64,000 nt of DNA from Terriglobus saanensis SP1PR4 (GCF_000179915.2 NC_014963.1:3348001-3412000); one strand, 5' to 3'. Numbered from the stretch's first letter, positions 42,326 to 50,226 are shown. The notes: generated by a model from the sequence alone, not told the origin. Numbers and translations: made by a program.

Positions 42326-43343
42326 CGCGGCTCTCGAATTTCGTTGGCTTACCCAGGGTCACACCTCCGGCACTTAGCCAGTTGGCGGTCATCTCAAAAA
42401 GCTCGTCTTCACTTACTTCCGGCGGACCCAGAAGTTCGGTGCATAGGGAGGAATCGCTCAACAGTGCAGTGGCCGCTTCTCCGCCAGTGAACTGCGGCAT
42501 CTTTCCAAAGCGGCTGCCGAAACGCTCAGCCATCTCCCGGACGGAGATCGTCCTCTGACCTGTCACATTTAGAAAGCGGGCAGGTGACGTACATAAAGAG
42601 AAAGAGCGGAGGCAGTACGAGTTTGCGTCGCCCTGCCAGATGACGTTGGCATATCCCGTCGTGAGGTCGATCGGTTTGCCGTCCAGGACCTTCTGGCCGA
42701 TGTCGACCAGCACACCATAACGAAGATCGACGGCGTAGTTAAGACGGAAGATCAGTGTGGGCGTGCCATGAGCATTTGAGATGTATTCAAAGAGACGTTC
42801 GCGTCCCAGTGCGGATTGCGCGTATTCGCCCGTCGGCGCGGTAGGAACAGTTTCATCCGCTCCACGCCCCTGGATGGGCATGAAGGGATACACGTTGCCG
42901 GTAGAGAAGGCAACGATGCGCGAGTGGCGGAAGCGGTGCGCTGCAAGACCGGCCATCCAGACATTTGTAGCCCAGGTCATCGGTTGGTCGCCTACAGAGC
43001 CAAACTTTCTGCCTGCCATGAAGACAACATTCTCAGCGTCAGGCATGCGGGCGTAACTTGCAGGATCGAGCAAATCGGTTTCAATCAGGTCGATGCCGTC
43101 CTTATGCGCGGCAAAGACACCCTCGCGGTCTTTACGAACAACGACGATCACACGATGTTTTGCACCCGCTTCCTGGATGGCCCGCTTGATCCGAACCGCG
43201 AGGGTCGGTCCCATTTTGCCGCCAGCGCCCAGGACTAAAACGTCTCCGCTCCACCCCGAGGCTGCGGCAATATCCGCGGCAGAGGGTTGCGTCAGAAGCT
43301 CTTCGAGTCCCACTTCATTCCGAATCTGCGGCTCAGCCATCAT
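42312..43343 (-). CDS. NAD-dependent epimerase/dehydratase-like (extended SDR) protein
   Basis: Cytoplasmic Rossmann-fold protein of 343 residues in the extended SDR group. The cofactor loop is LVLGAGGKMGP (about 37-47), with a 35-residue N-terminal lead-in, and FSTGNVYPF holds the usual serine/threonine region. The expected Y-x3-K is not intact: the tyrosine in GEYAQSALGRE is followed by alanine at the lysine position. Either the enzyme uses another base, or it binds NAD and substrate without classical SDR chemistry. The second half is like sugar epimerases (TGYANVIWQGDANSYCLRS). It is the first gene of a pair with the DapA-like lyase (14-base overlap) and is divergent from the atypical Gfo/Idh/MocA gene. 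Uronate-dehydrogenase-like or sugar-epimerase-like activity are both possible. Confidence 0.82.
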   Translation of the reverse strand: MMAEPQIRNEVGLEELLTQPSAADIAAASGWSGDVLVLGAGGKMGPTLAVRIKRAIQEAGAKHRVIVVVRKDREGVFAAHKDGIDLIETDLLDPASYARMPDAENVVFMAGRKFGSVGDQPMTWATNVWMAGLAAHRFRHSRIVAFSTGNVYPFMPIQGRGADETVPTAPTGEYAQSALGRERLFEYISNAHGTPTLIFRLNYAVDLRYGVLVDIGQKVLDGKPIDLTTGYANVIWQGDANSYCLRSFSLCTSPARFLNVTGQRTISVREMAERFGSRFGKMPQFTGGEAATALLSDSSLCTELLGPPEVSEDELFEMTANWLSAGGVTLGKPTKFESRDGRF

Positions 43344-43425
43344 GATCGTTCTTCTCAGTGGAATCTATTCTGTTTATGATACGGTTCACGTTAATTGCTC
43401 CTGAACTTCTTGTCAACGAAACAAT

Positions 43426-43448
43426 CGCGTTCCTCAAGATGAGGCGCG
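43426..43448. other. Small inverted repeat in divergent leader
   Basis: CGCG-TT-CCTCA-AGA-TGAGG-CGCG forms a hairpin or dyad, nine paired bases with a two-base bulge, between the SDR-like and Gfo-like start codons. It may be an operator or a leader hairpin; evidence is limited to the symmetry. Confidence 0.3.
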
Positions 43449-43530
43449 TTCTGTCGCAAATTCGTTGGCGCGATCACCTGAACACGAAGACCGATGAAAG
43501 ATGCAAAGAAGACACGAAAGGCGGAATGAA

Positions 43531-44535
43531 ATGTTCTCAGCAAAGACCTGCTCACAACAGACACGTTCTCTTCGCAAAGCATTTGTCCTTACAGCCGTTC
43601 TGCTGGCGTATGTTCGCTCCGACGCGGCGCACGCACAGGATTTGAAACTTGGCATTCTGGGAACAGACTCTTCGCATGCGGTGGAGTTCACACGGATTTT
43701 GAATGATCCCTCAGCCATGGACCACGTTGCAGGCGCGAAGATCGTGGTGGCCTACCGTGGTGGGAGTCCTACTCTTCCGTTCAGTCGCGACCGGATCGTG
43801 AAATTTACAGAAACTCTGCAGAAGACTTGGTCCATTCCTTTCGTGCCTTCGATGGTAGATCTGTGCACGCAAAGCGATGCCATTCTGGTGCTGAGTGTGG
43901 ACACGAGTGCACGCATGCGGGAACTCGGCGAGGCGGTAAAGTGCAAAAAGCCCATTTTTATCGATAAGCCCCTTGGGGGGACGCTGGCCGATGCGCTCCA
44001 GGTGGCTAAGTTTCTCGATGAGCAGCACATTCCCTGGTTCAGTACCTCTTCCTTGCGGTACGGCCACGAACAACGTCCGGCCAATGTTGTGGGCGCGGAA
44101 ACCTGGGGGCCCGGAAAGTACATCGAAGGGTTTCCCCTGGACCTGACCTACTACGGCATTCATTCGATTGAGTCGCTCTTCAGCATCATGGGGCCGGGCG
44201 TGCAACAGGTCGCACGTACCCGCGTAAAGGACACAGACGTGATCACCGCGATCTGGACAGATGGCCGCATGGGGACCGTTCGTCTGATTCACCCGGAATC
44301 GACCTATGGCGCCGTAATCTTTCGCGAAGGGGGACACGCCGAACCCAATAACAATCTCCAGGTTGGCTACGGCCCACTGGTGACGGAGATTGTGAAGTTT
44401 GCGCGGACCTCGAAGCCTCCTGTCTCAGAACGGGAAACGCTGGAGATCTTTGCCGTGATGGATGCGGCGCAGCAGAGTCTGCAAAAAAATGGCGCATTTG
44501 TACAAGTCGTTGTGCCGGAGATAAAGAAGCCTTAG
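43531..44535 (+). CDS. Exported, atypical Gfo/Idh/MocA-like oxidoreductase
   Basis: A 334-residue protein with the two-domain plan of the Gfo/Idh/MocA family, but with deviations. The nucleotide loop reads LGILGTDSSHA in place of the usual G-x-G-x-x-G, and the EKP motif is DKP (FIDKPLGGT). A possible active-site histidine is in YYGIHSIESLF. The ATG at 43531 follows AAAGGCGG and opens a Sec-type signal peptide (VLTAVLLAYVRSDAAHAQ), unlike the Tat signals on the other two Gfo/Idh/MocA proteins here; Sec export would send it out unfolded, without bound NAD. It could bind a different nucleotide or none. It is divergent from the SDR/DapA pair and about 100 bases before the SSS symporter gene, which has its own operator. 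Confidence 0.8.
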   Translation: MFSAKTCSQQTRSLRKAFVLTAVLLAYVRSDAAHAQDLKLGILGTDSSHAVEFTRILNDPSAMDHVAGAKIVVAYRGGSPTLPFSRDRIVKFTETLQKTWSIPFVPSMVDLCTQSDAILVLSVDTSARMRELGEAVKCKKPIFIDKPLGGTLADALQVAKFLDEQHIPWFSTSSLRYGHEQRPANVVGAETWGPGKYIEGFPLDLTYYGIHSIESLFSIMGPGVQQVARTRVKDTDVITAIWTDGRMGTVRLIHPESTYGAVIFREGGHAEPNNNLQVGYGPLVTEIVKFARTSKPPVSERETLEIFAVMDAAQQSLQKNGAFVQVVVPEIKKP

Positions 44536-44581
44536 GTCTTCGCCCCATAAGCTCTATTTATGTCTCAAAATTCATTTGCTC

Positions 44582-44595
44582 TGCAAGCGGTTGCA
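44582..44595. promoter_or_regulatory. LacI-type operator before the SSS symporter
   Basis: TGCAAGCGGTTGCA is the exact reverse complement of the sites at 26212 and 26450. As at 26450, a -35-like hexamer (TTGCTC, 44576-44581) directly precedes it. It overlaps an in-frame ATG at 44595, which argues that the true symporter start is the ATG at 44634. Confidence 0.7.
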
Positions 44596-44633
44596 TGAAA
44601 GGATATATCCATGCGCCGATTGAGAGCGGACCC

Positions 44634-46187
44634 ATGGGATCTTTAGCCTGGCTCGTACTGGGCGCTTACTTCGTCTTGATGATCGGTGTCGGTTACTGGG
44701 CCCGCAAAAAGGTCAAGACCGCCAGCGATTTCTTTACCGCAGGCGGCTCTATGCCGTGGTGGTTATCGGGTATCTCGCACCACATGTCCGGGTATAGCTC
44801 CGCCGTCTTTGTGGGATACGCGGCCCTGGCGTATACCTCGGGCATCACGGTTTATTTCTGGTGGGCGTGCTCCATCGCGCTTGCGCTGATCGCCGGTCTG
44901 GGGATCTTCCCTGCGAAGTGGGCGAGGATGCGGCAGCGACTAAACGTCATCTCCCCTCTCGAATATCTGAAGATCCGTTACAACCTGCCGACACAGCAGT
45001 TGCTGGGATGGAGCGGCGCTCTCCTTAAGATCTTCGACGTAGGTGCAAAGTGGAGCGCCTCGGCGATTCTTCTCCACGCCTTTGCAAACGTCCCCTTTTT
45101 CTGGGGAGTCGTTTTGACCGGTGGCGTTACGGTCGTGTACTCCGTAATGGGCGGCCTATGGGCCGATGCGTTGACCGACCTGAGCCAGTTCGTGATTCAA
45201 CTGGTTGCCGGTATCTCCATGCTGGTGGCCGTACTGCATCGTCTGGGCGGTGTGAGCTCGTTGTGGACGATGTGGAAGTATCTTCCCGCGAACCATGTAA
45301 AGCCATTCCATGGGGACTACACTGTGGCCTTCGCCATGACCTATTTCTTCGTGAATCTGCTTTCGTATAACGGCGGAAGCTGGAGCCTGGCGCAGCGATT
45401 CATTGCTTCCTCTACAGGAAAGGACGCTCGGAAGTCTTCCCTGCTTTCAGCGTCTCTTTACCTGGTGTGGCCGCCGGTGCTCTTCTTTCCGATGCTGGCT
45501 GCGCCGGTTATCTTTCCTCACTTACAGGATCCATCTGAATCCTATGCGTTGCTTACAAAGACGCTGTTGCCTTCGGGCTTGATCGGCCTTGTGCTCGCCG
45601 GGCTCTTTGCCCACACCATGGCGATGACCTCCTCCGATGCGAATGCGGTCTCCGCAGTCATCGTGCGCGACATCGTTCCAGTACTTCGCGGTGGAAGAGA
45701 CAAACTGAGAGACGCAACCCAGTTATTACTAGGCCGCGTCTCTACGTTCTGCTTCCTTGCACTCAGCATGATTCTGGCACTCTTTGCTTCACACTTCGGC
45801 GGAGTGATTGGGCTGGTGATTCTTTGGTACGGCGCACTGATTGGGCCCATCGCCATTCCGATGTTGCTGGGGCTGCTCATGCCCTTCCGGCGCAGCGGGC
45901 CCGCTGCGGCCATCGCATGCTGGGTAATGGGAGCGGCCACGTTCGGTCTGGCCAAGATCTTTCCACCGGCACAGTGGCTCGGCATGCCTTCTCGCTACGA
46001 TAACGCCCTCGCTGTAGGCGCTCCCATGCTCGCTTCATTCCTCACCTACGTAATCGTGGGCTACCTTGCACCGCTGCACAGCGCGAGTTCGATGTACTTC
46101 CTGCAGACACTGCAGGACGATATGCCCTCAACACCTCTTAAACCAACTCCCACAGAAAATATCAGCATAAAGAAAGTGAAAGCGTGA
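44634..46187 (+). CDS. Sodium:solute symporter (SSS family)
   Basis: Inner-membrane Na+-coupled carrier of 517 residues with about 13-14 membrane helices. It opens with AWLVLGAYFVLMIGVGYWARKK and TASDFFTAGGSMPWWLSG, the typical SSS beginning, and has the sodium-site helix block AGLFAHTMAMTSSDANAVSAVIVRDI, matching the conserved pattern of sugar-transporting members. The start at 44634 is preferred to 44595 because the latter lies inside an operator. It is followed, with a GTGA four-base overlap, by the NagB-like gene, so the carrier and the enzyme are translationally coupled: the symporter probably imports the sugar or derivative that the NagB-like protein handles. SSS carriers take up sialic acids, hexoses, myo-inositol and other solutes; which one applies here is unknown. 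Confidence 0.92.
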   Translation: MGSLAWLVLGAYFVLMIGVGYWARKKVKTASDFFTAGGSMPWWLSGISHHMSGYSSAVFVGYAALAYTSGITVYFWWACSIALALIAGLGIFPAKWARMRQRLNVISPLEYLKIRYNLPTQQLLGWSGALLKIFDVGAKWSASAILLHAFANVPFFWGVVLTGGVTVVYSVMGGLWADALTDLSQFVIQLVAGISMLVAVLHRLGGVSSLWTMWKYLPANHVKPFHGDYTVAFAMTYFFVNLLSYNGGSWSLAQRFIASSTGKDARKSSLLSASLYLVWPPVLFFPMLAAPVIFPHLQDPSESYALLTKTLLPSGLIGLVLAGLFAHTMAMTSSDANAVSAVIVRDIVPVLRGGRDKLRDATQLLLGRVSTFCFLALSMILALFASHFGGVIGLVILWYGALIGPIAIPMLLGLLMPFRRSGPAAAIACWVMGAATFGLAKIFPPAQWLGMPSRYDNALAVGAPMLASFLTYVIVGYLAPLHSASSMYFLQTLQDDMPSTPLKPTPTENISIKKVKA

Positions 46188-46957
46188 CGATCACCACCCC
46201 TGGATTACTGAAGACCTCTATGAATATTCGAATTGAACCAACGCGAGAGGCTCTGGGCAAAGCGGCCGCAACGGATATCGCTCAGGCAATCCGTGAAGAG
46301 CTCCTTTCCAAGCCAACGCTGAGAATGATCTTCGCCGCGGCCCCCAGCCAAAGCGAGATGTTGCATGAGCTCATCCGCCAGCCGGGCATCGACTGGCAGC
46401 GCATTTCGGCCTTCCACATGGATGAGTACATTGGCCTTCCCGAGCGCTCTCCTCAGAGCTTCGGCATGTGGCTGCGCGATGCCATCTTCGATCGCGTCCC
46501 TCTGGCCAACTATCATCTGATCGAACCGGGAAACAAGCCAGAAAAAGTCTGCGAAGATTACGCGCAAAAGCTTGCAGAAGGTCCTATCGATATCGTCTTG
46601 CTGGGTGTCGGCGCAAATGGACATCTTGCGTTCAACGATCCCCCTGCCGATCTGGACGACCCACTCTTCGTGAAGGTAGTGGACCTGGACGATGTTTGCC
46701 GTCAACAACAGGTCGACGATGAATGCTTCGCAACGTTCGAGGACGTACCCACAAAGGCGATCTCGCTCACGATACCGACTCTCTTGCGTGGAGAAAGACT
46801 GTTCTGCTGCGTTCCCGGATCGTTCAAAGCCAGGGCCGTACGCGATATGGTCCATGAGCCGGTCAGCGGGAATTGCCCTGCTACGGCGCTTCGTACGCAT
46901 CCTCGCTGCATGGTGTATCTGGATCCTGAGTCGAGCGCGGAACTTGAGCGCGAATAA
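46184..46957 (+). CDS. NagB-like protein, second paralog
   Basis: A 257-residue cytoplasmic protein paralogous to the one at 30905. The base D80 is in HMDEYIGLP and the histidine H147 in GANGHLAFNDP. It departs further from NagB: the phosphate-binding loop (TGG/TGAS type) reads AAAPSQ, the block around D141 is GANGH, E148 is Asp, and the R172 region reads RQQQVDDECF with no arginine at that place. The lysine in GSFKA, equivalent to K208, remains. These changes suggest that the ligand may not be a standard hexosamine 6-phosphate. It starts at a GTG overlapping the symporter stop (GTGA); an ATG at 46220 is an alternative. It ends before a long terminator hairpin. Controlled, with the symporter, by a LacI-type operator. 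Confidence 0.84.
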   Translation: MTITTPGLLKTSMNIRIEPTREALGKAAATDIAQAIREELLSKPTLRMIFAAAPSQSEMLHELIRQPGIDWQRISAFHMDEYIGLPERSPQSFGMWLRDAIFDRVPLANYHLIEPGNKPEKVCEDYAQKLAEGPIDIVLLGVGANGHLAFNDPPADLDDPLFVKVVDLDDVCRQQQVDDECFATFEDVPTKAISLTIPTLLRGERLFCCVPGSFKARAVRDMVHEPVSGNCPATALRTHPRCMVYLDPESSAELERE

Positions 46958-46971
46958 AGATCCATTCTTAC

Positions 46972-47020
46972 GGCATCGGAAAGCACCTGCTCCTTCTACG
47001 AGCAGGCGCTTTCCGATGCC
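46972..47020. terminator. Long bidirectional terminator hairpin
   Basis: GGCATCGGAAAGC (46972-46984) pairs with GCTTTCCGATGCC (47008-47020), and an inner CCTGCTC (46986-46992) pairs with GAGCAGG (47000-47006), with one A-C mismatch between. It lies between the converging NagB-like and TIM-barrel genes. T tracts are short. Confidence 0.75.
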
Positions 47021-47035
47021 TGGAAAAAGGAACCT

Positions 47036-47959
47036 CTAGACGCTGGAGTATTTCTTGCAGAGCTGTTGAATTTGCGCGATCTGCGAGGGTACGCCTGCCT
47101 TGTTCAACTCTTCTCCCTCGTACGACATGTAGCCCTTGTACCCGGCATCGGCAAACATCTTCCAGACGCGATCCATGTCAATCAGCGAACCATCGTCAAA
47201 AGTATTCCGAATGTGGGTATGGCTGGCAAAGGGAACACATGCGGCAATTTGCGCATAGGAGTCCTGCGTAGGTGAAGGCGCGAAGTGCGAGATATCGATG
47301 TTAATGCCAGCATAGGGCGAGTTCACGCGGTGCATAATCTCCAGGCAGACGTCCGCGCTTTGCGAAACGCCAACGTGGTCTTCAAGACCAAGCGTGATGC
47401 CCTTCTTGCCTGAATAATCGCATGCGGACTTCATGGTATCGACGACCCATGTTGTGGCCTGCGCGAGGGTTGTGCCCGCGGGCTGCTTCCCTGCGAAGAC
47501 ACGCAAATGGGGCGCGCCGAGGCGGTCCGTCACATCGACCCACTTCTTAATCTGCGTGAGAACGTCGGCACGCTTCGCGGCATCGGCCTGGACCATGCTC
47601 GCGCCACATCCTGCGCCGGAAAAAGGCACGCCGTGTTTGTAGCCAAGATAGCGAAGGTTCTCGATGTATCCCGGCGCGGTGGACTTCATATAGTAGACCG
47701 TCATATCGACGCCATCGAGGCGCAACTCTACGGCCTTTTCAATAAAGGTTTCGAGCGTGAGAGAACCATTTTCGAACTCATGACGATAGGTGTAGGCGCA
47801 ACAACCGGAGAAGAGCCTGGGAGTCTTCGGTACGGAAGGATAGGAGGTGGCGGTTTGCGCCACAGCGGAAGGGGCTCCGACAAACTCCACACCTGCGCCG
47901 GCGAGCATACCTGCACCGACTGTCTTCAGAAACTGACGACGTGCCATTTGATTTTCCAT
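47036..47959 (-). CDS. Tat-exported TIM-barrel sugar isomerase/epimerase-like protein
   Basis: Xylose-isomerase-like TIM barrel (AP endonuclease family 2), 307 residues. The ATG at 47959 follows GGAGG and is followed by a twin-arginine signal (ARRQFLKTVGAGMLAGAGV), so the enzyme should be exported folded. Metal ligand candidates lie at the ends of the barrel strands in the usual order: glutamate in GLEDHVG, aspartate in INIDISHF, histidine in SHTHIRN and glutamate in YEGEE. Members epimerise or isomerise sugars or act on keto-sugars, and many are found beside Gfo/Idh/MocA oxidoreductases. It is divergent from a second TIM-barrel gene, with the best operator of the regulon between them. The upstream frame to 48064 crosses that operator and is not used. 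Confidence 0.88.
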   Translation of the reverse strand: MENQMARRQFLKTVGAGMLAGAGVEFVGAPSAVAQTATSYPSVPKTPRLFSGCCAYTYRHEFENGSLTLETFIEKAVELRLDGVDMTVYYMKSTAPGYIENLRYLGYKHGVPFSGAGCGASMVQADAAKRADVLTQIKKWVDVTDRLGAPHLRVFAGKQPAGTTLAQATTWVVDTMKSACDYSGKKGITLGLEDHVGVSQSADVCLEIMHRVNSPYAGINIDISHFAPSPTQDSYAQIAACVPFASHTHIRNTFDDGSLIDMDRVWKMFADAGYKGYMSYEGEELNKAGVPSQIAQIQQLCKKYSSV

Positions 47960-48054
47960 CTTTCCTCCGATGAGAACGACTCCGTGCTGCATGGATGTTT
48001 GCTGACGAAACAGCAAGAGAGAGCGGCGAGTCCCAAACATAACAAGTTCTGCCG

Positions 48055-48078
48055 TATCATGCAACCGATTGCATGATA
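48055..48078. promoter_or_regulatory. 24-bp LacI-type operator between two TIM-barrel genes
   Basis: TATCATGCAA-CCGA-TTGCATGATA has ten-base perfect arms around a CG centre; the 14-base core (48060-48073) differs by one base from the three other sites. It lies 53 bases before the right gene and about 100 before the left gene, so it can control both. Confidence 0.75.
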
Positions 48079-48126
48079 TTCTCGCGTCAATCTCTGCAAC
48101 ACACCTTCACACGTCGGAGAACATCG

Positions 48127-49059
48127 ATGGGGCTTTCGAATCGACGCAGCTTTCTGCAATCGGCAAGCGCTCTTCTAGCCAGTACCGCCTTCCCGCTACA
48201 CAGTCAGGCACGGGAGACACGGAGTTCTTCCGTCCCGCGCCTCGGCATCGTCGTGCAAGTCAAGCGTGGAGGAAGCTCCGAAGAAGTCATCAAGCATGTG
48301 CATGACCTGGGATTTCCAACCTGCCAGATCTTTTTCGACGAGTTGAATATGCGCGAAGCACAGCCGCTCCTGCTCGCGCTCAAGAAGTACGGCGTGGAAG
48401 TCTCTGCGCTCAGTGAACACAATCCGGGCCCTCGCATCTTCGACTTTTATCGCGGTCCGCTGACCATAGGCATTCTTCCCCAGGAACACCGGCGTGCCCG
48501 GATCGATGCTCTAAAGTTGGCTGCGGACTTTGCACGCACATGTGATATCCCATCCATCCACACGCATCTTGGGTTCATTCCAGAAGACCCAAACGATCCG
48601 ACCTATCCCGTGGCCGTCGAGGCTATCAAAGAAGTCGCACAACACTGTAAGGACCAGGGACGAATGCTGCTCTGCGAAACCGGCGAAGAGACCCCCATCA
48701 CCATGCTGCGCATGATTCAGGATGTTGGAACGGGGAACGTTTTTGTAAATCTGGATACAGCCAATCTCATCCTCTATGGCAAAGGAAACCCGGTGGACGC
48801 GATGGACGTCTTCGGCCATCTTGTTCGCGGCATGCACGCGAAGGATGGACTCTTTCCAACAAACCCTCGAACGTTGGGCGAAGAAGTTGCGATTGGCACA
48901 GGCCGCGTGGACTTTCCTGCCTTATTCAAAAAGCTCAAGGAAGTGAACTACGATCGCACGGTGACGATCGAGCGTGAGATCTCAGGTCCGAAACAAACCG
49001 CAGATATCCTTCAATCGAAGGTCTATCTTCAGCATCTGATCGACGTCAACTTTGGATAA
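48127..49059 (+). CDS. Tat-exported TIM-barrel sugar isomerase/epimerase-like protein
   Basis: Second xylose-isomerase-like TIM barrel, 310 residues. The ATG at 48127 has GGAG seven bases upstream and begins a signal with a twin arginine (NRRSFLQSASALLAST); the earlier ATG at 48073 sits inside the operator. Candidate metal ligands: glutamate in CETGEETP, aspartate in VNLDTANL, histidine in GMHAKDG and glutamate in IEREISG. The block GEEVAIGTGRVDFPALFKKL is common in this family. It is only distantly like its divergent neighbour, so the two probably catalyse different steps. The LacI regulator at 49141 follows on the same strand at 81 bases. Role in a periplasmic sugar conversion pathway is inferred from export and neighbours. 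Confidence 0.88.
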   Translation: MGLSNRRSFLQSASALLASTAFPLHSQARETRSSSVPRLGIVVQVKRGGSSEEVIKHVHDLGFPTCQIFFDELNMREAQPLLLALKKYGVEVSALSEHNPGPRIFDFYRGPLTIGILPQEHRRARIDALKLAADFARTCDIPSIHTHLGFIPEDPNDPTYPVAVEAIKEVAQHCKDQGRMLLCETGEETPITMLRMIQDVGTGNVFVNLDTANLILYGKGNPVDAMDVFGHLVRGMHAKDGLFPTNPRTLGEEVAIGTGRVDFPALFKKLKEVNYDRTVTIEREISGPKQTADILQSKVYLQHLIDVNFG

Positions 49060-49140
49060 TGCTCACGGCCCTCGCCTGCTTGACGCGTAACTGTTGGCCC
49101 TTTCATTTCAATTTCTATCCTGGACGCATAGACTTCTGAT

Positions 49141-50226
49141 ATGCGTCCGATCAAGACAAATCCGAGCCCCACGATCAGCGATGTAGCAAAGGCTGCCAGC
49201 GTTTCCACAGCCACTGTCTCGCGAGCCTTCAGCCGTCCGGAGATGCTGCGCCAGGAGACGGTGAACCAGGTTCGCTTCCACGCAACCAAACTTGGATATC
49301 TGCCGAACCTGGCAGCCCGCGCACTCAGCACGGGCAGGCAGGGAAATATCGCCATCCTTGTGCCGGATATTGCGAACCCGTTTTTCCCTCCCCTGCTCCG
49401 GGCGGCCCAGGCTACAGCAGACTTCGCCGGATACAGCGTCTTTCTCGGCGATTCCGATGAAGATCCAGAGAGAGAGCAGCGCCTGGTGAACAAGCTTGTC
49501 ATGCAGGTGGAAGGATTCATCCTCGCCTCCTCGCGCATGCAGAACAAAAAAATCCTCGAACTTTCAGAACGGCAGCCCGTCGTTTTGATCAATCGAGATA
49601 CGCCCGGACTGCCTCGGGTTCTGATCGACACCGTTGCCGGGATTGATGCGGCTGTCGCTCATCTTGCAGCGTTCGGCCACCAGCATCTGGTGTACATCAG
49701 TGGGCCCGCTGCCTCCTGGTCAGACCAGCAACGACGTTCGGCTGTGAGCAACGCTGCGGCCCGCCACAAAATGAAGATGCAGTCTGTTCCAGCACGACAT
49801 CCAAGCTTTGACGCGGGCAGAGAAGTCACGAGCACCGTTCTGAATATGGACGTGACCGCAGCAATCACCTTCGACGACTTTGTAGCCCACGGCTTGCTCG
49901 CGGGGCTCGCAGAACAGGGCGTTCTGGTCCCCCGCGACTTCAGCGTCATCGGGTGCGACGACGTGCTGGGAGCTTCCACCTACCCAGCGCTTACAAGTGT
50001 CTCCGCGCGATGCGATGAAGCTGGACGTATGGCGGCAGACCTTTTGATCAGTACTTTGCAGACCGGCAAGCGCGGCGATGTGCGCTGCCTATTGGAGACA
50101 TGGCTCGTGATTCGGGATACGACCGCACCTGCTCCTAAAACAGGCCGTCCAAAGTTGAAGAAGAAAGTTCTTCCGAAAAACAATCTGGGAGATCTTGCAT
50201 TCACGGGCACGCGAAGCTCTGTTTAA
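49141..50226 (+). CDS. LacI family transcriptional regulator
   Basis: Repressor of 361 residues. The helix-turn-helix is ISDVAKAASVSTATVSRAF (about residues 11-29) and the hinge region has LGYLPNLAARALSTG. The effector domain shows IAILVPDIANPFFPPLL, GHQHLVYISGP, AAITFDDFVAHGLLAGL and DFSVIGCDD. A lysine-rich tail (about 330-361) is longer than usual. It is the regulator nearest to the operators at 44582 and 48055 and follows the TIM-barrel gene on the same strand, so it is the best candidate for the TGCAACCGCTTGCA regulon. The sequence in front of its ATG has no copy of that site and no strong ribosome binding site, so autoregulation through the site is not evident unless it is co-transcribed from 48127. 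Confidence 0.93.
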   Translation: MRPIKTNPSPTISDVAKAASVSTATVSRAFSRPEMLRQETVNQVRFHATKLGYLPNLAARALSTGRQGNIAILVPDIANPFFPPLLRAAQATADFAGYSVFLGDSDEDPEREQRLVNKLVMQVEGFILASSRMQNKKILELSERQPVVLINRDTPGLPRVLIDTVAGIDAAVAHLAAFGHQHLVYISGPAASWSDQQRRSAVSNAAARHKMKMQSVPARHPSFDAGREVTSTVLNMDVTAAITFDDFVAHGLLAGLAEQGVLVPRDFSVIGCDDVLGASTYPALTSVSARCDEAGRMAADLLISTLQTGKRGDVRCLLETWLVIRDTTAPAPKTGRPKLKKKVLPKNNLGDLAFTGTRSSV

